A stretch of DNA of 64,000 nucleotides, from positions 149,592,997-149,656,996 of the forward strand of contig CM076854.1 in the NCBI GenBank assembly GCA_039519185.1, given 5' to 3'. Below are positions 11,560 through 22,693 of the stretch, piece by piece (the stretch's first letter is position 1; every line of letters starts with the position of its first letter). The notes beneath the pieces were generated by a model, which did no database searches, was not told the DNA's origin, and saw nothing but the letters and a program-made list of their open reading frames with translations. This stretch comes from Astragalus membranaceus. Lineage: Eukaryota > Streptophyta > Magnoliopsida > Fabales > Fabaceae. Made by a program: the position numbers and the translations under genes.

Positions 11560-11815
11560 AGGAGTACTTTACGATCTCGAAAAATTTAAGATGTTTAAAT
11601 ATATGAAGTTTATTCTTCAATAATCAATTGGGTGATTTTTTTTCATTTTATGGCAAAATACGTAAAGTGAGATGCTAAACAGTGTGATTTGGTGTACTTT
11701 ATGGTTCAGAATAAATTTTAATTGTTCAAATACACAAAGTTTGTTCCTTGATAACCGGTTTGGTTAAAAAAAATCGCGACAAAATACGTAAAGTGCTTTA
11801 TAGTTATAATTTACT
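11560..11815 (-). repeat. Tandem array B, inverted partial copy (about 2 units)
   Basis: These units are the inverse complement of the array at 4590-5505. They contain gacaaaatacgtaaagtg (twice, about 11650 and 11778), gatgctaaacagtgtg and ccttgataaccggtttggt. Confidence 0.7.
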
Positions 11816-11824
11816 TTTTATTCA

Positions 11825-12850
11825 CGAGAAGTTCGGCCATATTTACGAAAGAACTTCACATCATATTCTTTCAACTTTCTATCTTTGAGTACCGCGTTGC
11901 TTCATTTACACTCGCGGAAACTTCGGCCACATTTACAATAAAACTCCCATCATCTTCTTTCAACTTTGTATAGTTGTTTCTATTTTATTGGTGATTTTCA
12001 TTCAACCCTACATGATATGCACGTGTTTAACTTTCTAATAGTGTTGTATTCTTTTCTTTCTAATTATAGGTTAAGTTTCTGTATTTACATTTTATAAATT
12101 TGGATTATGTTATTAAAATATTTAGACTTTTTCTTCTTATTATCTATGGATGTTCAATTTCAATGTCTTTGTTAATATTCCCTTTAAATTTTATAATCTT
12201 CTTATTTAATTTATAATTGTGATTTAAATTTAATTCACGTGAACTTCAGCCACATTTACAAAACAACCCTCGTCATATTCTTTCAACTTTCTGTACGTGT
12301 TTTTATTTTACTGGTGGTTTCCATCCAACCCTGCATGATACCCACATGTTTCACTTTCTATTTGTGTTGTCTTATTTATTTTGGTCATTTTGCACCAACA
12401 AGTATTAGAAGCATACATAAATTGGTGTTTATATTTTTATCCTTATTTTATTTTCGAATACCGCGTTGGAACATTGATTCCCATGGGAACTTCGCTCACA
12501 TTTACAATAGAATCTCCCGCCATATTCTTTCAACTTTGTATAACTTCTTCTATTTTATTGGTTGTTTTCATTCAACTTTGCATGATATCCGCGTGCTTCA
12601 CTTTCTAATTGTGTTGTCTTCTTTTCTTTTTAATTATGAGTTAAATTTTTATATTTAAATTTGATGAATATGGGTTATGTTATTAAAATTCTTTAGACTT
12701 TTTTTTCTAATTATCTATGATGAATATTCAATTTCAATGTCTTTGTTAATATTCCTTTTTAATTTTATAATATTCTTATTTAATTTATAATTATGATTTA
12801 ATTTTTATTCACCGGAATTTTAGCCACATTTATAAAAGAACCCCCCAGTA
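11825..12850 (+). repeat. Tandem array A, inverted copy (4-5 units)
   Basis: The inverse complement of the array at 2425-4280. The core cttcagccacatttacaa...ttctttcaactttgtat...ttttattggtggttttcat recurs near 11836, 11920, 12240, 12488 and, truncated, at 12826. The open frames here (for example 12239-12658) come from the repeat and change frame between units. Confidence 0.7.
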
Positions 12851-12858
12851 ATTTGACT

Positions 12859-12975
12859 ATATATTTTACAAACCAACACCATTGCTCCACTGGCATAACC
12901 TACTCTGAGACACGGGGTCGACTCAGTGCTCCCAAGTTCGATTCCCGCAGTGGACAAGCTCTGTACAGTTAAAAA
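12859..12975 (+). repeat. tRNA-derived SINE copy, family 1 (inverted relative to 2318-2425)
   Basis: B-box region aagttcgattcccg at 12934-12947, and the 5' part contains gctccactggcataacc. It abuts the inverted tandem array exactly as the copy at 2318 does, sharing atatattttacaaac at the junction. Confidence 0.55.
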
Positions 12976-13057
12976 AAGAAACCGAGCATGAATGTTTATA
13001 AGGGGATTTGCTAATAAATGCGTAAAAATTTTATTACTCATTTACACGAAGAAATTT

Positions 13058-13083
13058 AGTCAACCCCGTGCATCGCACGGGTT
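13058..13083 (-). mobile_element. Decayed Helitron-like 3' hairpin
   Basis: A perfect 7-bp stem, cccgtgc/gcacggg, with a 3-nt loop lies at about 13063-13080. On the minus strand it is followed after a few bases by CTAA. It matches the hairpin of the Helitron end at 46555 in sequence, but spacing and the terminal tetranucleotide are imperfect, so I treat it as a degenerate end whose body would extend to the right. Confidence 0.4.
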
Positions 13084-13573
13084 ATGAGGCCAGTTTTGGT
13101 CTAATGATGGAACATGCCAATAGTCTTTAATCTAGGTTTGGTTCAGAAATATATCATCAATAATGATATTCAGCCAAATAATTTAGGCCAAAATATAGCA
13201 ATACAAACGATGGGCCCACCATAGTAATTTCAATGAAATTAAAAAAAAACAAATTATTAGGTTTTACAAAAATTAATCACTCCCACGCTCTCTCACACAC
13301 AACTCTCTTTTCACGCTCTCCATCTTCTGAAACTGAACATGTCACGCACAACTCTCACCTCACGCACTCTCCCCTTCAATATCACATTGTCTCCTTCAAT
13401 CTCGCTCAGCCACCGTAAATACCACTCTGAAAAACACTTTCTTCTTATCGCACCACCATCAATCACGCACTTTCCCCGTCAATTTCGTATTCTCGCGGTC
13501 ACGAAAGGTATTCTCGCCGTCATTGTCTCCTCCGTCGACCACCACTCTACTAAGGGTTCGCACACTGTTAGGG
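13084..13573. other. Interrupted gene-like or Helitron-borne sequence, left part
   Basis: C-rich, relatively GC-rich DNA (about 13270-13570) with several short open frames. It continues after the solo LTR at 15812. No protein family recognised. The repeated phrase gcacactgttagggttc on both sides suggests a small duplication. Confidence 0.35.
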
Positions 13574-15816
13574 TTCCCTGTAACACCCTTTTTTCACCCA
13601 TCGTTTATTCATAATTTAATCAGAGTTTTTCGCGCCAAAAGAGTGTCACATTTTCAACGTAAAACAAAACCTCGTAGTTTTCTCAAAACATGCAGCGGAA
13701 CTATTCAACATCGTTAAAAACATCAACAACCGACAAAGTGCAAGTGCACCAATTACTAAAAGATTCAACATCAACCGAAATATAATTAAAAACAGTAATC
13801 GACCCTTCCCCAAGTGCTACCTATCAGAGCAGACGACACCAGGCAAAAGGAAGACTACAGTCTTCACTCGGACTCACCTATAAAGTAACAACCACAAAAA
13901 GGGGTGACATTCCATACAATATAAGAAGTGTATGAAAGACCACATACAAAGCTCAAGACATCAATTAATCACAGCAAGCAACATCACTCTTAACAGTTAA
14001 TAACGACTAAGTATACATTAACACGTCACTTTCACAACAACACGTCACTTTAACAACACATCCCAATGGCCAAACAACTTCATTCACTCAGTCGTGCAAT
14101 ATGAATGCGATATGAGACTCAAGCAATGCACATGCATGTGGTACCAACCTACGTCACTGGCCAACGACCTAATTTTCGTCACTGGCACAAGGGCCTAAAA
14201 TATCGTCGCTGGCCAAAGGCCTAATTTTCTCGTCGCTGGCACAAGGCCTAATGTTCATGGTATGCATGCGACTCAATGATGTATGCACAACAGTCAAACA
14301 ATCACACATCAACGTCACTGGCCATAGGCCTAAATCACATCACTGGCCAAAGGGCCTAAAACAATAGACAACGCTGTAGTCCAACAATCACACATCAACG
14401 TCACTGGCCATAGGCCTAAATCACATCACTTTTCCAAAACATTTAGAATTGACGACCAACACAACACGAGTGCTGAATTCCTACAGCGGTGCACCTACTT
14501 CAGCGAATTAATTAAAATAGAAAACGACATCGGATTTCAACAAAAGACCACTCATTGGAAAGCCCTCTGAGTGTAGTTTCTGCCTATGATTTTTATTTTT
14601 CAAAATAAGTATCCAGTTGATACAGTTTTTCAAAACACTACACTGTGGTACCAAAATCGGACAGAACTCTTTACCCAGCTTGCAACCAAATTTTCTTTCT
14701 CATTTCTTAATAAAATTTCGTGAAACCAGTGCCTATTCCGTAGAGAATTAAGTCTACTTTCCAATGAAATAAGAATCGTTCAAAACGGAGTTCAATTGAT
14801 AACATAAAGCCTACAAAAACCGAACCTACTCACAGTTTGATTCCAGAAATTTGACCCAACTTTGGAGACTCATAACTTGAGCTACACAACTCCAAATTGA
14901 ACGAACCCAGTGCCAAAACGACCGGCTTTAAGTCTATTTTCAAAAACAAACAGCCACATAATTTTTGGATCAACCAAACAGTACCTGTTTCAGAAAAATG
15001 CACAAAAACCATAAACAAGTAGGACTCATCATGATCAATTCCCAAACAACAATTTCAACACCACATACTTATGCATTTGCTCAAACACTTGACATGCAAA
15101 ATCATAAATTCTCAACAACAAATCATCATATGACAACAATTATTATTATGAGCATAACAACATGTCATTTAGGCATAGGAATGCGAGGAAATCAAGCATA
15201 CATCAAATTACTCAACAAGGCACACAATCATAGGGCATGCGATTTTTCAAGACAACAATATGGTGATCAAGACACCCTAAAACCCCACATGTAGATCCCT
15301 CATAAACCCTTATATTGAATTAAATCCCACCCTTACCTTTGCTATAGAAGACCACGAATTCCTTGTCTCTCTCTTCCTCCTAGTCGCAAGCCCTCTCCAC
15401 TCTAGTCTTGATTCACGCCCCTTTTCTCCTTCTTTCTCTCTTGTGATTAGCGCACCTCTTCTTCTCTTCTCACTCTCTAGCCGTCGCCCTCTCTCTATTC
15501 TCCCTTAGATTAGGTTTTTGTTTTCTTTCTAACCATGACTTGAAACCCTAACTTAACCCCTATTCGACTTACTCACTCACCTTGGGCTTTCTCATTAGTC
15601 TAATGACTTAATCATGGGCCTCCACTTAGCTACTTATAATTCGCTAATGCTAATCCCTCATGGACCAACCCATACTAATCATGTAATAATAATTAATTCT
15701 ATTATTATTTTTACCACTTAATCTCTATTTAATTAAATCTACCAAATAAATCTAATCAAATAAATCACACAAATAGTTAAATAAGCATTTAAATGAAAAT
15801 GGGGTGTTACATTCCC
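13574..15816 (-). mobile_element. Solo LTR 1 (13579-15811), Ty3/gypsy Tekay-like, TSD ttccc
   Basis: The left end tgtaacaccc begins at 13579 and the right end ggggtgttaca stops at 15811. Both are flanked by ttccc (13574-13578 and 15812-15816). The orientation is minus, judged from internal blocks that run opposite to the plus-strand LTR ending at 19707. No second LTR and no internal domain are present, so this is a solo LTR left by unequal recombination. TGTAAC...GTTACA ends are common in Tekay/Del chromoviruses; the family call is by resemblance. Length 2233 bp. Confidence 0.8.
14145..14430 (-). repeat. Minisatellite inside solo LTR 1 (about 7 units of roughly 30 bp)
   Basis: Units vary around cgtcactggccaaaggcctaa; each carries the short palindromic core taggccta or aaggcct. 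Parts are duplicated together with a 60-bp flank (two copies of caatcacacatcaacgtcac, at about 14310 and 14388). Confidence 0.7.
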
Positions 15817-17040
15817 GCACACTGTTCGGTTGGAAAAGTTTCTATACCTATCTCTCTTCCATCAAAGGGTTCTCGCACACTGTTAGGGTTCTCGACCTAT
15901 CTCTCTGCTGCTGTTAGGGTTCGCCAGAAAGGGTTCTCGCATACTCCACACGAACCGCTGTTTGCTTCTCCTTCTTCAGGTACTCTGTTCTGAAAGGGTT
16001 TTTGTTATTTGTCTTTGTACATTGTGATTTTGTTATGTAGGACTGTTTGTATGATTTTATAGGATAAAAAGTTTCCATTTATTTTGATTGTGTTTTTCTC
16101 TTTTGTTATGTGTTTTAGAATTGACCTTCCTTCCACCAGACTCTCTTTTGACTGAATATAATTTCATTCTATCCATGTCCTTTGAACTGAATTATAACCT
16201 TTCCTGAAACAAAATTTGTGTTTTGAAATCACACTTTCTGTGCAACAAGCAACTAGTAAAGGTGAACTGATTTTGGTTTCTTATGTGATGTCTAATTAAA
16301 ATTGAAATCATTAAGTTTTTCAAGTGTTAGACTTCTCGTTCGTATAGATCAGTTGGTTTTTCTCACATGTAAATCTGAAACTTGGCTCACTTTGTCTATA
16401 TACTCCATTCTGAATTACTGACTTATATTCAGATTGTCATCTTAGAAGTGTGCCAAATCATTTAGTTGATTGAGAATTGAGATGGAAAGGTGACTTATGA
16501 AATGTTTCATCAAGGAAATTACAATAATTGTATTATGCAAAATATGTTGTGTGCATTTGAATATGTCTATACTCTATATTGATTTAGTAAATCAGATTCT
16601 CCCCTTTTGCTGAAAGTTGCTAGAACATCTCTCTCTATCTCTTTTGATTTAATGATGTCTTTCATTCCTGCTCCTATAGTTAACTTTTTTTTATTATTCA
16701 TTTATTAATTTATTAATCATTAGTTTGAATTACCGAGTTATATTCATGATTCAAAAGTTAGCTTGACGACTCACGATTTGAATTGTGACTTAGTAGTAAC
16801 TATGGCTGCATGCATTACCTGTCTACAATAGTAGGAAAATTGTGATTTTAACAGTGAAGATTATGTTATGCTGGTTACTAGGAATATATAGGATCATTTG
16901 CAGGTTTTGAATGGAAGAAATCCTGTTTTGTGAAAATTTGTCTAGTCCCCTTGTAATGCATTTTGCTTCTTTTCACCATTGTAATCCTTGTCATCTCCTC
17001 TCCATTTTGATACTAATTTCATCACCAAAGAACCAGCCAT
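15817..17040 (+). other. Interrupted gene-like sequence, right part; possible exon-intron remnants
   Basis: After the solo LTR, the C-rich sequence continues to cttcttcag/gtactctg (about 15980), which looks like an exon end with a splice donor. A long T-rich, intron-like tract follows, to an acceptor-like atttgcag/gttttgaa near 16905. This would fit a gene fragment (5' leader and first intron) carried by the Helitron-like unit whose end is at 13058. No protein is recognised. Confidence 0.3.
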
Positions 17041-19707
17041 TCTCTTGTCGCCATTTTCGCACCTAAGCTCCATTTTTGGAGAGAAGTGAGTTTCAAGTTT
17101 TCATGTGGTTCCAGTGGAGGTCCTAGGAACTGTTTGTTGATGCATGTCAGTTCAGAGTGTTGTTTGTCAACTTTGAGAAGCTATATTTCGAATTAGGAGC
17201 TGTTGGAGAGGGTTTTAGTTGCTGAAATTCGAATTTAGAGGTTGCTGGAAAAGTTTTGCAGCAAGCAAATTAAAGGTTTTCATCATCTTAGGAGCTGCAT
17301 GTTCTATCTAGGAATGGGATTGGAACCTAGGAGCTTAAGATGAGATAAATGGAGGTTTATAATTGAGGATTGAAGTTAGTGTTAGCATTTTGAAGCTCCA
17401 TTTCGTGACTCTTGGGGATAGGAGTTGAAGTTCCTAAATTCACAGCAAACTCCGTCTATAAAACAGTTTTGACCACGTATGGTAAATCATTCGTAACTCC
17501 CTCCCTTGTCATCCGTTAGTAAATCCACGTATCGTAAAACAGTTTTGACCACGTATGGTAAATCCTTCGTAAATCCTTCAAGTTAGGCACAAAAACCACT
17601 TGATTTGACTGAGTATTGAGGGAGAAAAATCAAGTACAAGTTTCACTTTTGTCACAGTAACATTTTCAAACCAGTCTTTGTATTTTCACCGTAATCCCCT
17701 GAATACTCGTCATAACAGTTTGGTACTTGAACCATATGAAAGTAGACAAAATTATCTACACATTAGACACTGGTTTGAATGGTTTTGGATAAGAATTGAA
17801 TTAGTTATGTCTGTTGCAAAACATCTTACAGATGCTGCCAAATCGATTTTGGAGTTAGTTGCCGCGTTTCTAGGAGTCAGAATTAGATTGGAGTAGAACG
17901 GAGACTACATTGTTGATTGAGATGAATTTGGGTAAACTTCAGTAGCTGGACACGTTTGGGGTTCGTTCGGGATCAATTTCGTGTTCGTTGGAGCGTAGGT
18001 GAACATTCGGGGATAGTTCGATTGGTTACATTGTCGCTTGCATTTCGTGGAGTCTTGATTGTTCGTGATTTTCATCACGATTTGTGAGTTCTATACTCAC
18101 TTAGGGAATTATTGTCGAAATGTTGATTGCATGTTTTGTCGGTGTTTTTAGTTCACAAGTGTTCGCGTTAAAAACCGTTATTTGCAAAAATGCGAGAATG
18201 GTGTTTTTGAAACTATCGTTTAAATGAATGTTGTGTGTTTGTTTGATCGTTATGAATGTTGTTTGAAATTGGTTGTTTTAAGTGATCAATGTTGCTGGTA
18301 GTAAGTGTTGTTGAGTTAGGATTTAAGTGTGATAGGCATTGGAATCGAAGGAGTAGTCAAGATATGCGAAAAACAGAGTTTTAGAACAACAAGTGCAGGA
18401 TTTTGATTGTCTGCAGAAAACATGGCCATGTTTTATTACACGGCTGACCGTGTTTTAGGCTGTTTTTGCGCAAAAATTTCAAAATGCAGAAACACGGCCA
18501 TGTTTTAAAACACGGGCACCAGTGTTTTAAAACACTGGAAGCCGTGTTTTCTGCTGTTTCCAGGATTACTCCTTTTGACTTCAATCCTTTCCCAATTCTT
18601 TCCCCAACCCTATGTATTGATGAATAAACCGTAATTCGTGGAAAAACACGTAGGTATGAATGATGTGATGTGAATTTCCCTAAGTTACAAATTAGGTGAA
18701 AAAGATTGGTTAAATCAAAGTAAATAAGTGATGGTTTTCTTTAAAGATTGGTTAAAACATTGCTTGACCATATTTCAATGAAGTAAAGATAATAATACTA
18801 TAATGTTGTTCGTGATTGAGATATTGGTAATTTCCTAAGTATGCTAAATGATGATAACGAATAGGGTTTCCGAGTGCGAAATACAAACTTATGTTATTGC
18901 AATGGACTAAATGTTCATTGAGGTTTTGGTAACCAAAGTAATAACTTGATATTGTATCAAGGTATGTTAAATAATGATAAAGAATTACTTGATTTATTCA
19001 AGGTATGATATCACTGAATATAATTACAGTGATTGAGGTGACAACCTCTATGATAGCACACTAGGGGAGGGAAGTCATGAGCCCATAGCCTAGGCCCCTT
19101 CTATGTTTGCTCACTGATGAAAAGCCTAGTAGATTGGGTTCAGCGAGAAAGTTGCGTGGTAATTTATCGGTGTTGTGTTAGTATGTTAATGAAATATTAC
19201 ACGTAGCTCGGGCTACGATTGAAAATGATGCATAATGAACCGCGAGTGTTTAGTAAGGGGTCTCGATAGGACCCACTGAGATAATGTTTATCTCACCCTT
19301 CAAATGTTGTTGTTTTTCAGAGACACAGTGAAAGTCGAAAGCAGTGAAGAATGGCTGGATGATGTTCCGCATGATGATATTGAAGACTAGTTATTGCTTA
19401 TGTAGTTTCCCTTGTTTTAAGTACTTCGATTATATGACTTGTATCCGTACTTAAAGTTGTATATCGTTTCCGCTTATTTCTGTATTTTGGATATTGAACT
19501 CTAGGAAGGAGGCGAGGATGTTTAACTATGAAACTTAAGTAAATTATGTACTTCGTTTTGAAGTTTTAAATTAAGAGTGATGATTTGACCAAGTCAGTCA
19601 AAGTTGTTAGTATTTTTCAATGTCCAGAAACAGGAATTACACTCTGATGTATGCTTGAAAGTACATTCTGGTATATCCGCTAGGTTTGATATATCAGGGG
19701 TGTTACA
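17041..19707 (+). mobile_element. LTR fragment, plus orientation, Tekay-like, left end not found
   Basis: The right end ggggtgttaca stops at 19707. Internal landmarks match the solo LTR at 34133-37138 when that is inverted: a segment around ttcgttggagcgtaggtgaac, then gtgagttctatactcac, and later ctgagataatgtttatctcac. A palindrome-rich insert (18400-18560) uses repeats of aaaacacgg. The sequence after 19707 (attggatctcaagg) only weakly resembles a primer-binding site. The upstream boundary is uncertain by several hundred bases. Confidence 0.55.
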
Positions 19708-20934
19708 CATTGGATCTCAAGGATCCCTCAAGTCTCAGTAACTCAGAACAACAACTACTCTTTCTCCTTTTGCTTTGCCTTTCCCTGTTTATCTGTAAAA
19801 CACCACAAACATAAACAGTGAGATAATAATCTCATTGAGCTCTTTCGTGACCCTCACAACTCAACTCTCGGTGTTTTATTACTCTTTTACTTGTAGCCCA
19901 GTCTAGCAGCTACGATGTTCTCATGTAACCCAGTCTAGCAGTTACACATTTATCTTGTCTTAGCACAACACCGGACAACCACTGCACAGTTCCCCTGATG
20001 AACCCACCCGCTAATATCTGATTAACGAGTTGTTTGTTAGGCCTAGGTTTTGGGCCCATGACTTCCCTCCCCTAGTATGCTATAACTCGGGATCGCCATC
20101 CCCATGGTATTTTATTATTAACTCGGACACTAGGTCCATTACTCGACACGAAGTCATACTCTCACTCGATACAAAATTACTCGGTTCCCCGCTACACCAT
20201 AACTTCATATTACTCGTTTTGCATCAAGAAAATAAACAATTTGAGACTTAAAATTGTTCAATTGTCATTGGGAAGGGTTAAGGAAGGGATTGGGGAAGGT
20301 TTGGAACCAAAAGGAATAGCTTTAGAAGTGTTTAAAAATTTGGGACAGAAGCAGGTTCCCGGTCCGTGCAACTTTGACAGCTTTGAAAAATTGTCCCGTT
20401 TTCACGAAATTGGCTATTCCGTTTGATCCCAATTCCTATCATACCTAACTCCTAACTTAACTACATTTAACAACAGTACTTTTAACCATTCAAACAACCA
20501 ATTTCCAACAATTAATCATCAAATTATAGCCAAATCATGTACATTAATATACCCAAACCATTTCAACATGCATAGAAGACTAAAAATGGGGAAGTTTTCA
20601 ACATGCATAAACCACAGCTTCAAACAAACACACACATAAGCGAAGAACTCACCTCAAGTTCCTGGAAACAACAACAACAAGCAAAGAATCGAGACTTTGA
20701 AGCACCAAACAAGTCCCTAGGAACCAAAATTCGAAACTCAGCTACCAAACCCTCTCCTAGGCGACTTCTATCAACAATGTGGCTTCCAATGAGTGCTAAT
20801 CAACCCCTAAGACCGACATGCAACCATCTTTCAACCTTCCTCTAGCTTCCTAGCTCCACATGCAACACTCTATGGGGATAATGAGAGGAGAAGATGATGA
20901 TGATGATGGCATTGAGTGTTCTTCCTAAGGTTTA
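19708..20934 (-). mobile_element. LTR fragment, minus orientation, part 1 (3' side)
   Basis: Blocks such as tcccctagtatgc, gtagcccagtctagcagctac and tgagataataatctcattgag are inverted versions of blocks in the LTR at 17041-19707, showing a second LTR of the same lineage in the other direction. Its 3' end is missing and the plus LTR abuts it at 19707, so either the plus LTR inserted into it or a deletion joined them. A CACTA element splits it at 20938. Confidence 0.55.
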
Positions 20935-22233
20935 GATCACTACAAGAATAATGGGATTTTTCGGCCAGGACTTTCCGGCGGATTTTTATCCGCCGGAAAC
21001 TTTCCGGCGGACTTGAGGAATTTCCGGCGGATTTTATCAGCCGGAAAGTTTCCGGCGGATTTTAGGACTTACCGGTGGATTTTATCCGCCGCAAACTTTT
21101 CCGGCGGATTTTGGGGTATTTCCGGCGGATTTTTGGCATTTGCGGCGGATTTAAAAAAAAAATTTCAAATTTTTTTTTTTAAAAAAATCCGCCGTAAAAG
21201 ACAAAAAAAAAAAAAAAATTTTGAAACTTTTTTTTAAAAAAAATCCGCCGCAAAAGCCAATTTTTTTTTTTAAAAAATCCGCCGCAAATGCCAAAAATCC
21301 GCCACAAAAGCCAAAAAAAAATTTTTTTAAAAAAAATCCGCCGCAAAAGCCAAAAAAAATTTCAAAAAATCCGCCGGAAAATTCGGAGGGAAAAAATCCG
21401 CCTATATATAAAAATTTCTCCTACACTCCTCTCATTTCACTCTTTATTTCATTCTCATTCTCTTCTATATTTCTCTACATATCTCGCTTCTATATTTCTT
21501 ATACTCTCATGTCCATAAATTTCTCTACATATCTCTCATCTCCATAAATTTCTCTACATATCTCTCTTCTATATTTCTCCTTTTTTCTTCATTCTTTTTC
21601 ATTCACTCCTTAATTCTTATTTCTTCTTACTTCTTTATTCACATTCTCTCCTATATCATTCTCTTCTAATATTCTCTTTCATTCTTATTCCTTCCTACTT
21701 CTACATACTCATTCATTTATTTATTTTCATTCTTTTCTATATCATTTTTTCTCATATTCTACTTCATTTTCCTTTTTTCTTACTTTTTATTAAAATACAA
21801 ATTAAACATTAAAATTCGAAAAAATTCAAAAAAAAATTCAAAAATTCAAATTTTTTACCGCCAGATTTTTTAAATTTTGCGGCGGATTTTAGGCATTTCC
21901 GGCGGTTTTTTAAAATTTTTTTTTGCTTTTGCGGCGGATTTTTGGCATTTGCGGCGGATTTTTAAATTTTTTTTTTTTTTGAAAAACAAAATATTTTTTT
22001 TTAAAATCCGCCGCAAATGCCTTTAAAATCCGCCGGAAAATTCCAAATTTTTTTTTTAAAAAACCCACCGGAAAATCCGCCGAAAATTTCATGCGGATTT
22101 TTCGCCGGAAAGCGTTTGCTGCGAGCTGGCTACCGGCGGCAAAAATCCGCCGCAAAGTCCAATTTTGCGGCGGAAATATGGCTTTTCTGGCGGATTTTGC
22201 CCGCCGCAAAATCCTGTTTTTCTTGTAGTGGAT
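20935..22233. mobile_element. Non-autonomous CACTA (En/Spm-type) element (20938-22230), TSD gat
   Basis: The left terminus cactacaagaataatggg starts at 20938 and the right terminus tttttcttgtagtg ends at 22230. The flanking 3-bp TSD is gat on both sides (20935-20937 and 22231-22233). Sub-terminal regions are packed with copies of ccggcggatttt and the complement aaaatccgccg in both orientations, as is usual for binding sites of CACTA transposase accessory proteins. The middle (about 21415-21790) is a T/C-rich tract. Long open frames across the repeats are caused by their low complexity. No transposase. Confidence 0.9.
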
Positions 22234-22693
22234 GAAGTAGAGAGTGGAAATGGAATGCTTGAATGGGTTGGATTTCAGAAGTGGAACGGAAATGGAGCAA
22301 GGGTTTACAGCTCCCTCTTCTTTCTCTCTCTCGACTTCTCTATCTCTCTCAACTCTCTCCTCTTCTTTTATTTTTCTCTCTCTTTCCTTTCTTTTTAAAA
22401 ACTGATTTGTGTGTGTGTGTGAGTGTATGTGTTGTGTGGGTGTGAGTGTTTGGTTAATCAGCTGAGAGTGTAATAAATGGTGGAAAGATTGTTTTACCCA
22501 TACACTCAATTTCTCACTTAAAAACCCCCTTTTCATCAATAATCAATCAACAATGTATACAATCCACACAATTAGGCAATTATAATCATCAATCATCTAT
22601 TCAAACATACTCAATAAACTTAATTAGAAATCATTTGAATAAAATCACCTACTAATCTCAAGAATTAAGATTAGCCACTTTGGAGATGTTACA
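22234..22693 (-). mobile_element. LTR fragment, minus orientation, part 2 (5' side)
   Basis: LTR sequence resumes after the CACTA element and ends at 22693 with gagatgttaca, which is the inverted start TGTAACATCTC of the LTR. Together with 19708-20934 it forms one minus LTR with its 3' end lost. A short GT-rich run lies at 22408-22445. Confidence 0.55.

Noticed and set aside
12239..12658. 139-codon open frame, plus strand
   Set aside because: Part of tandem array A; frame shifts between repeat units, no family resemblance.
13339..13717. Frames across the left end of solo LTR 1
   Set aside because: They run through the LTR boundary at 13579, so they cannot be ancestral genes.
21910..22539. 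209-codon open frame, minus strand
   Set aside because: Runs through CACTA sub-terminal repeats and an LTR junction; Lys/Arg/Phe-rich composition comes from the repeats.
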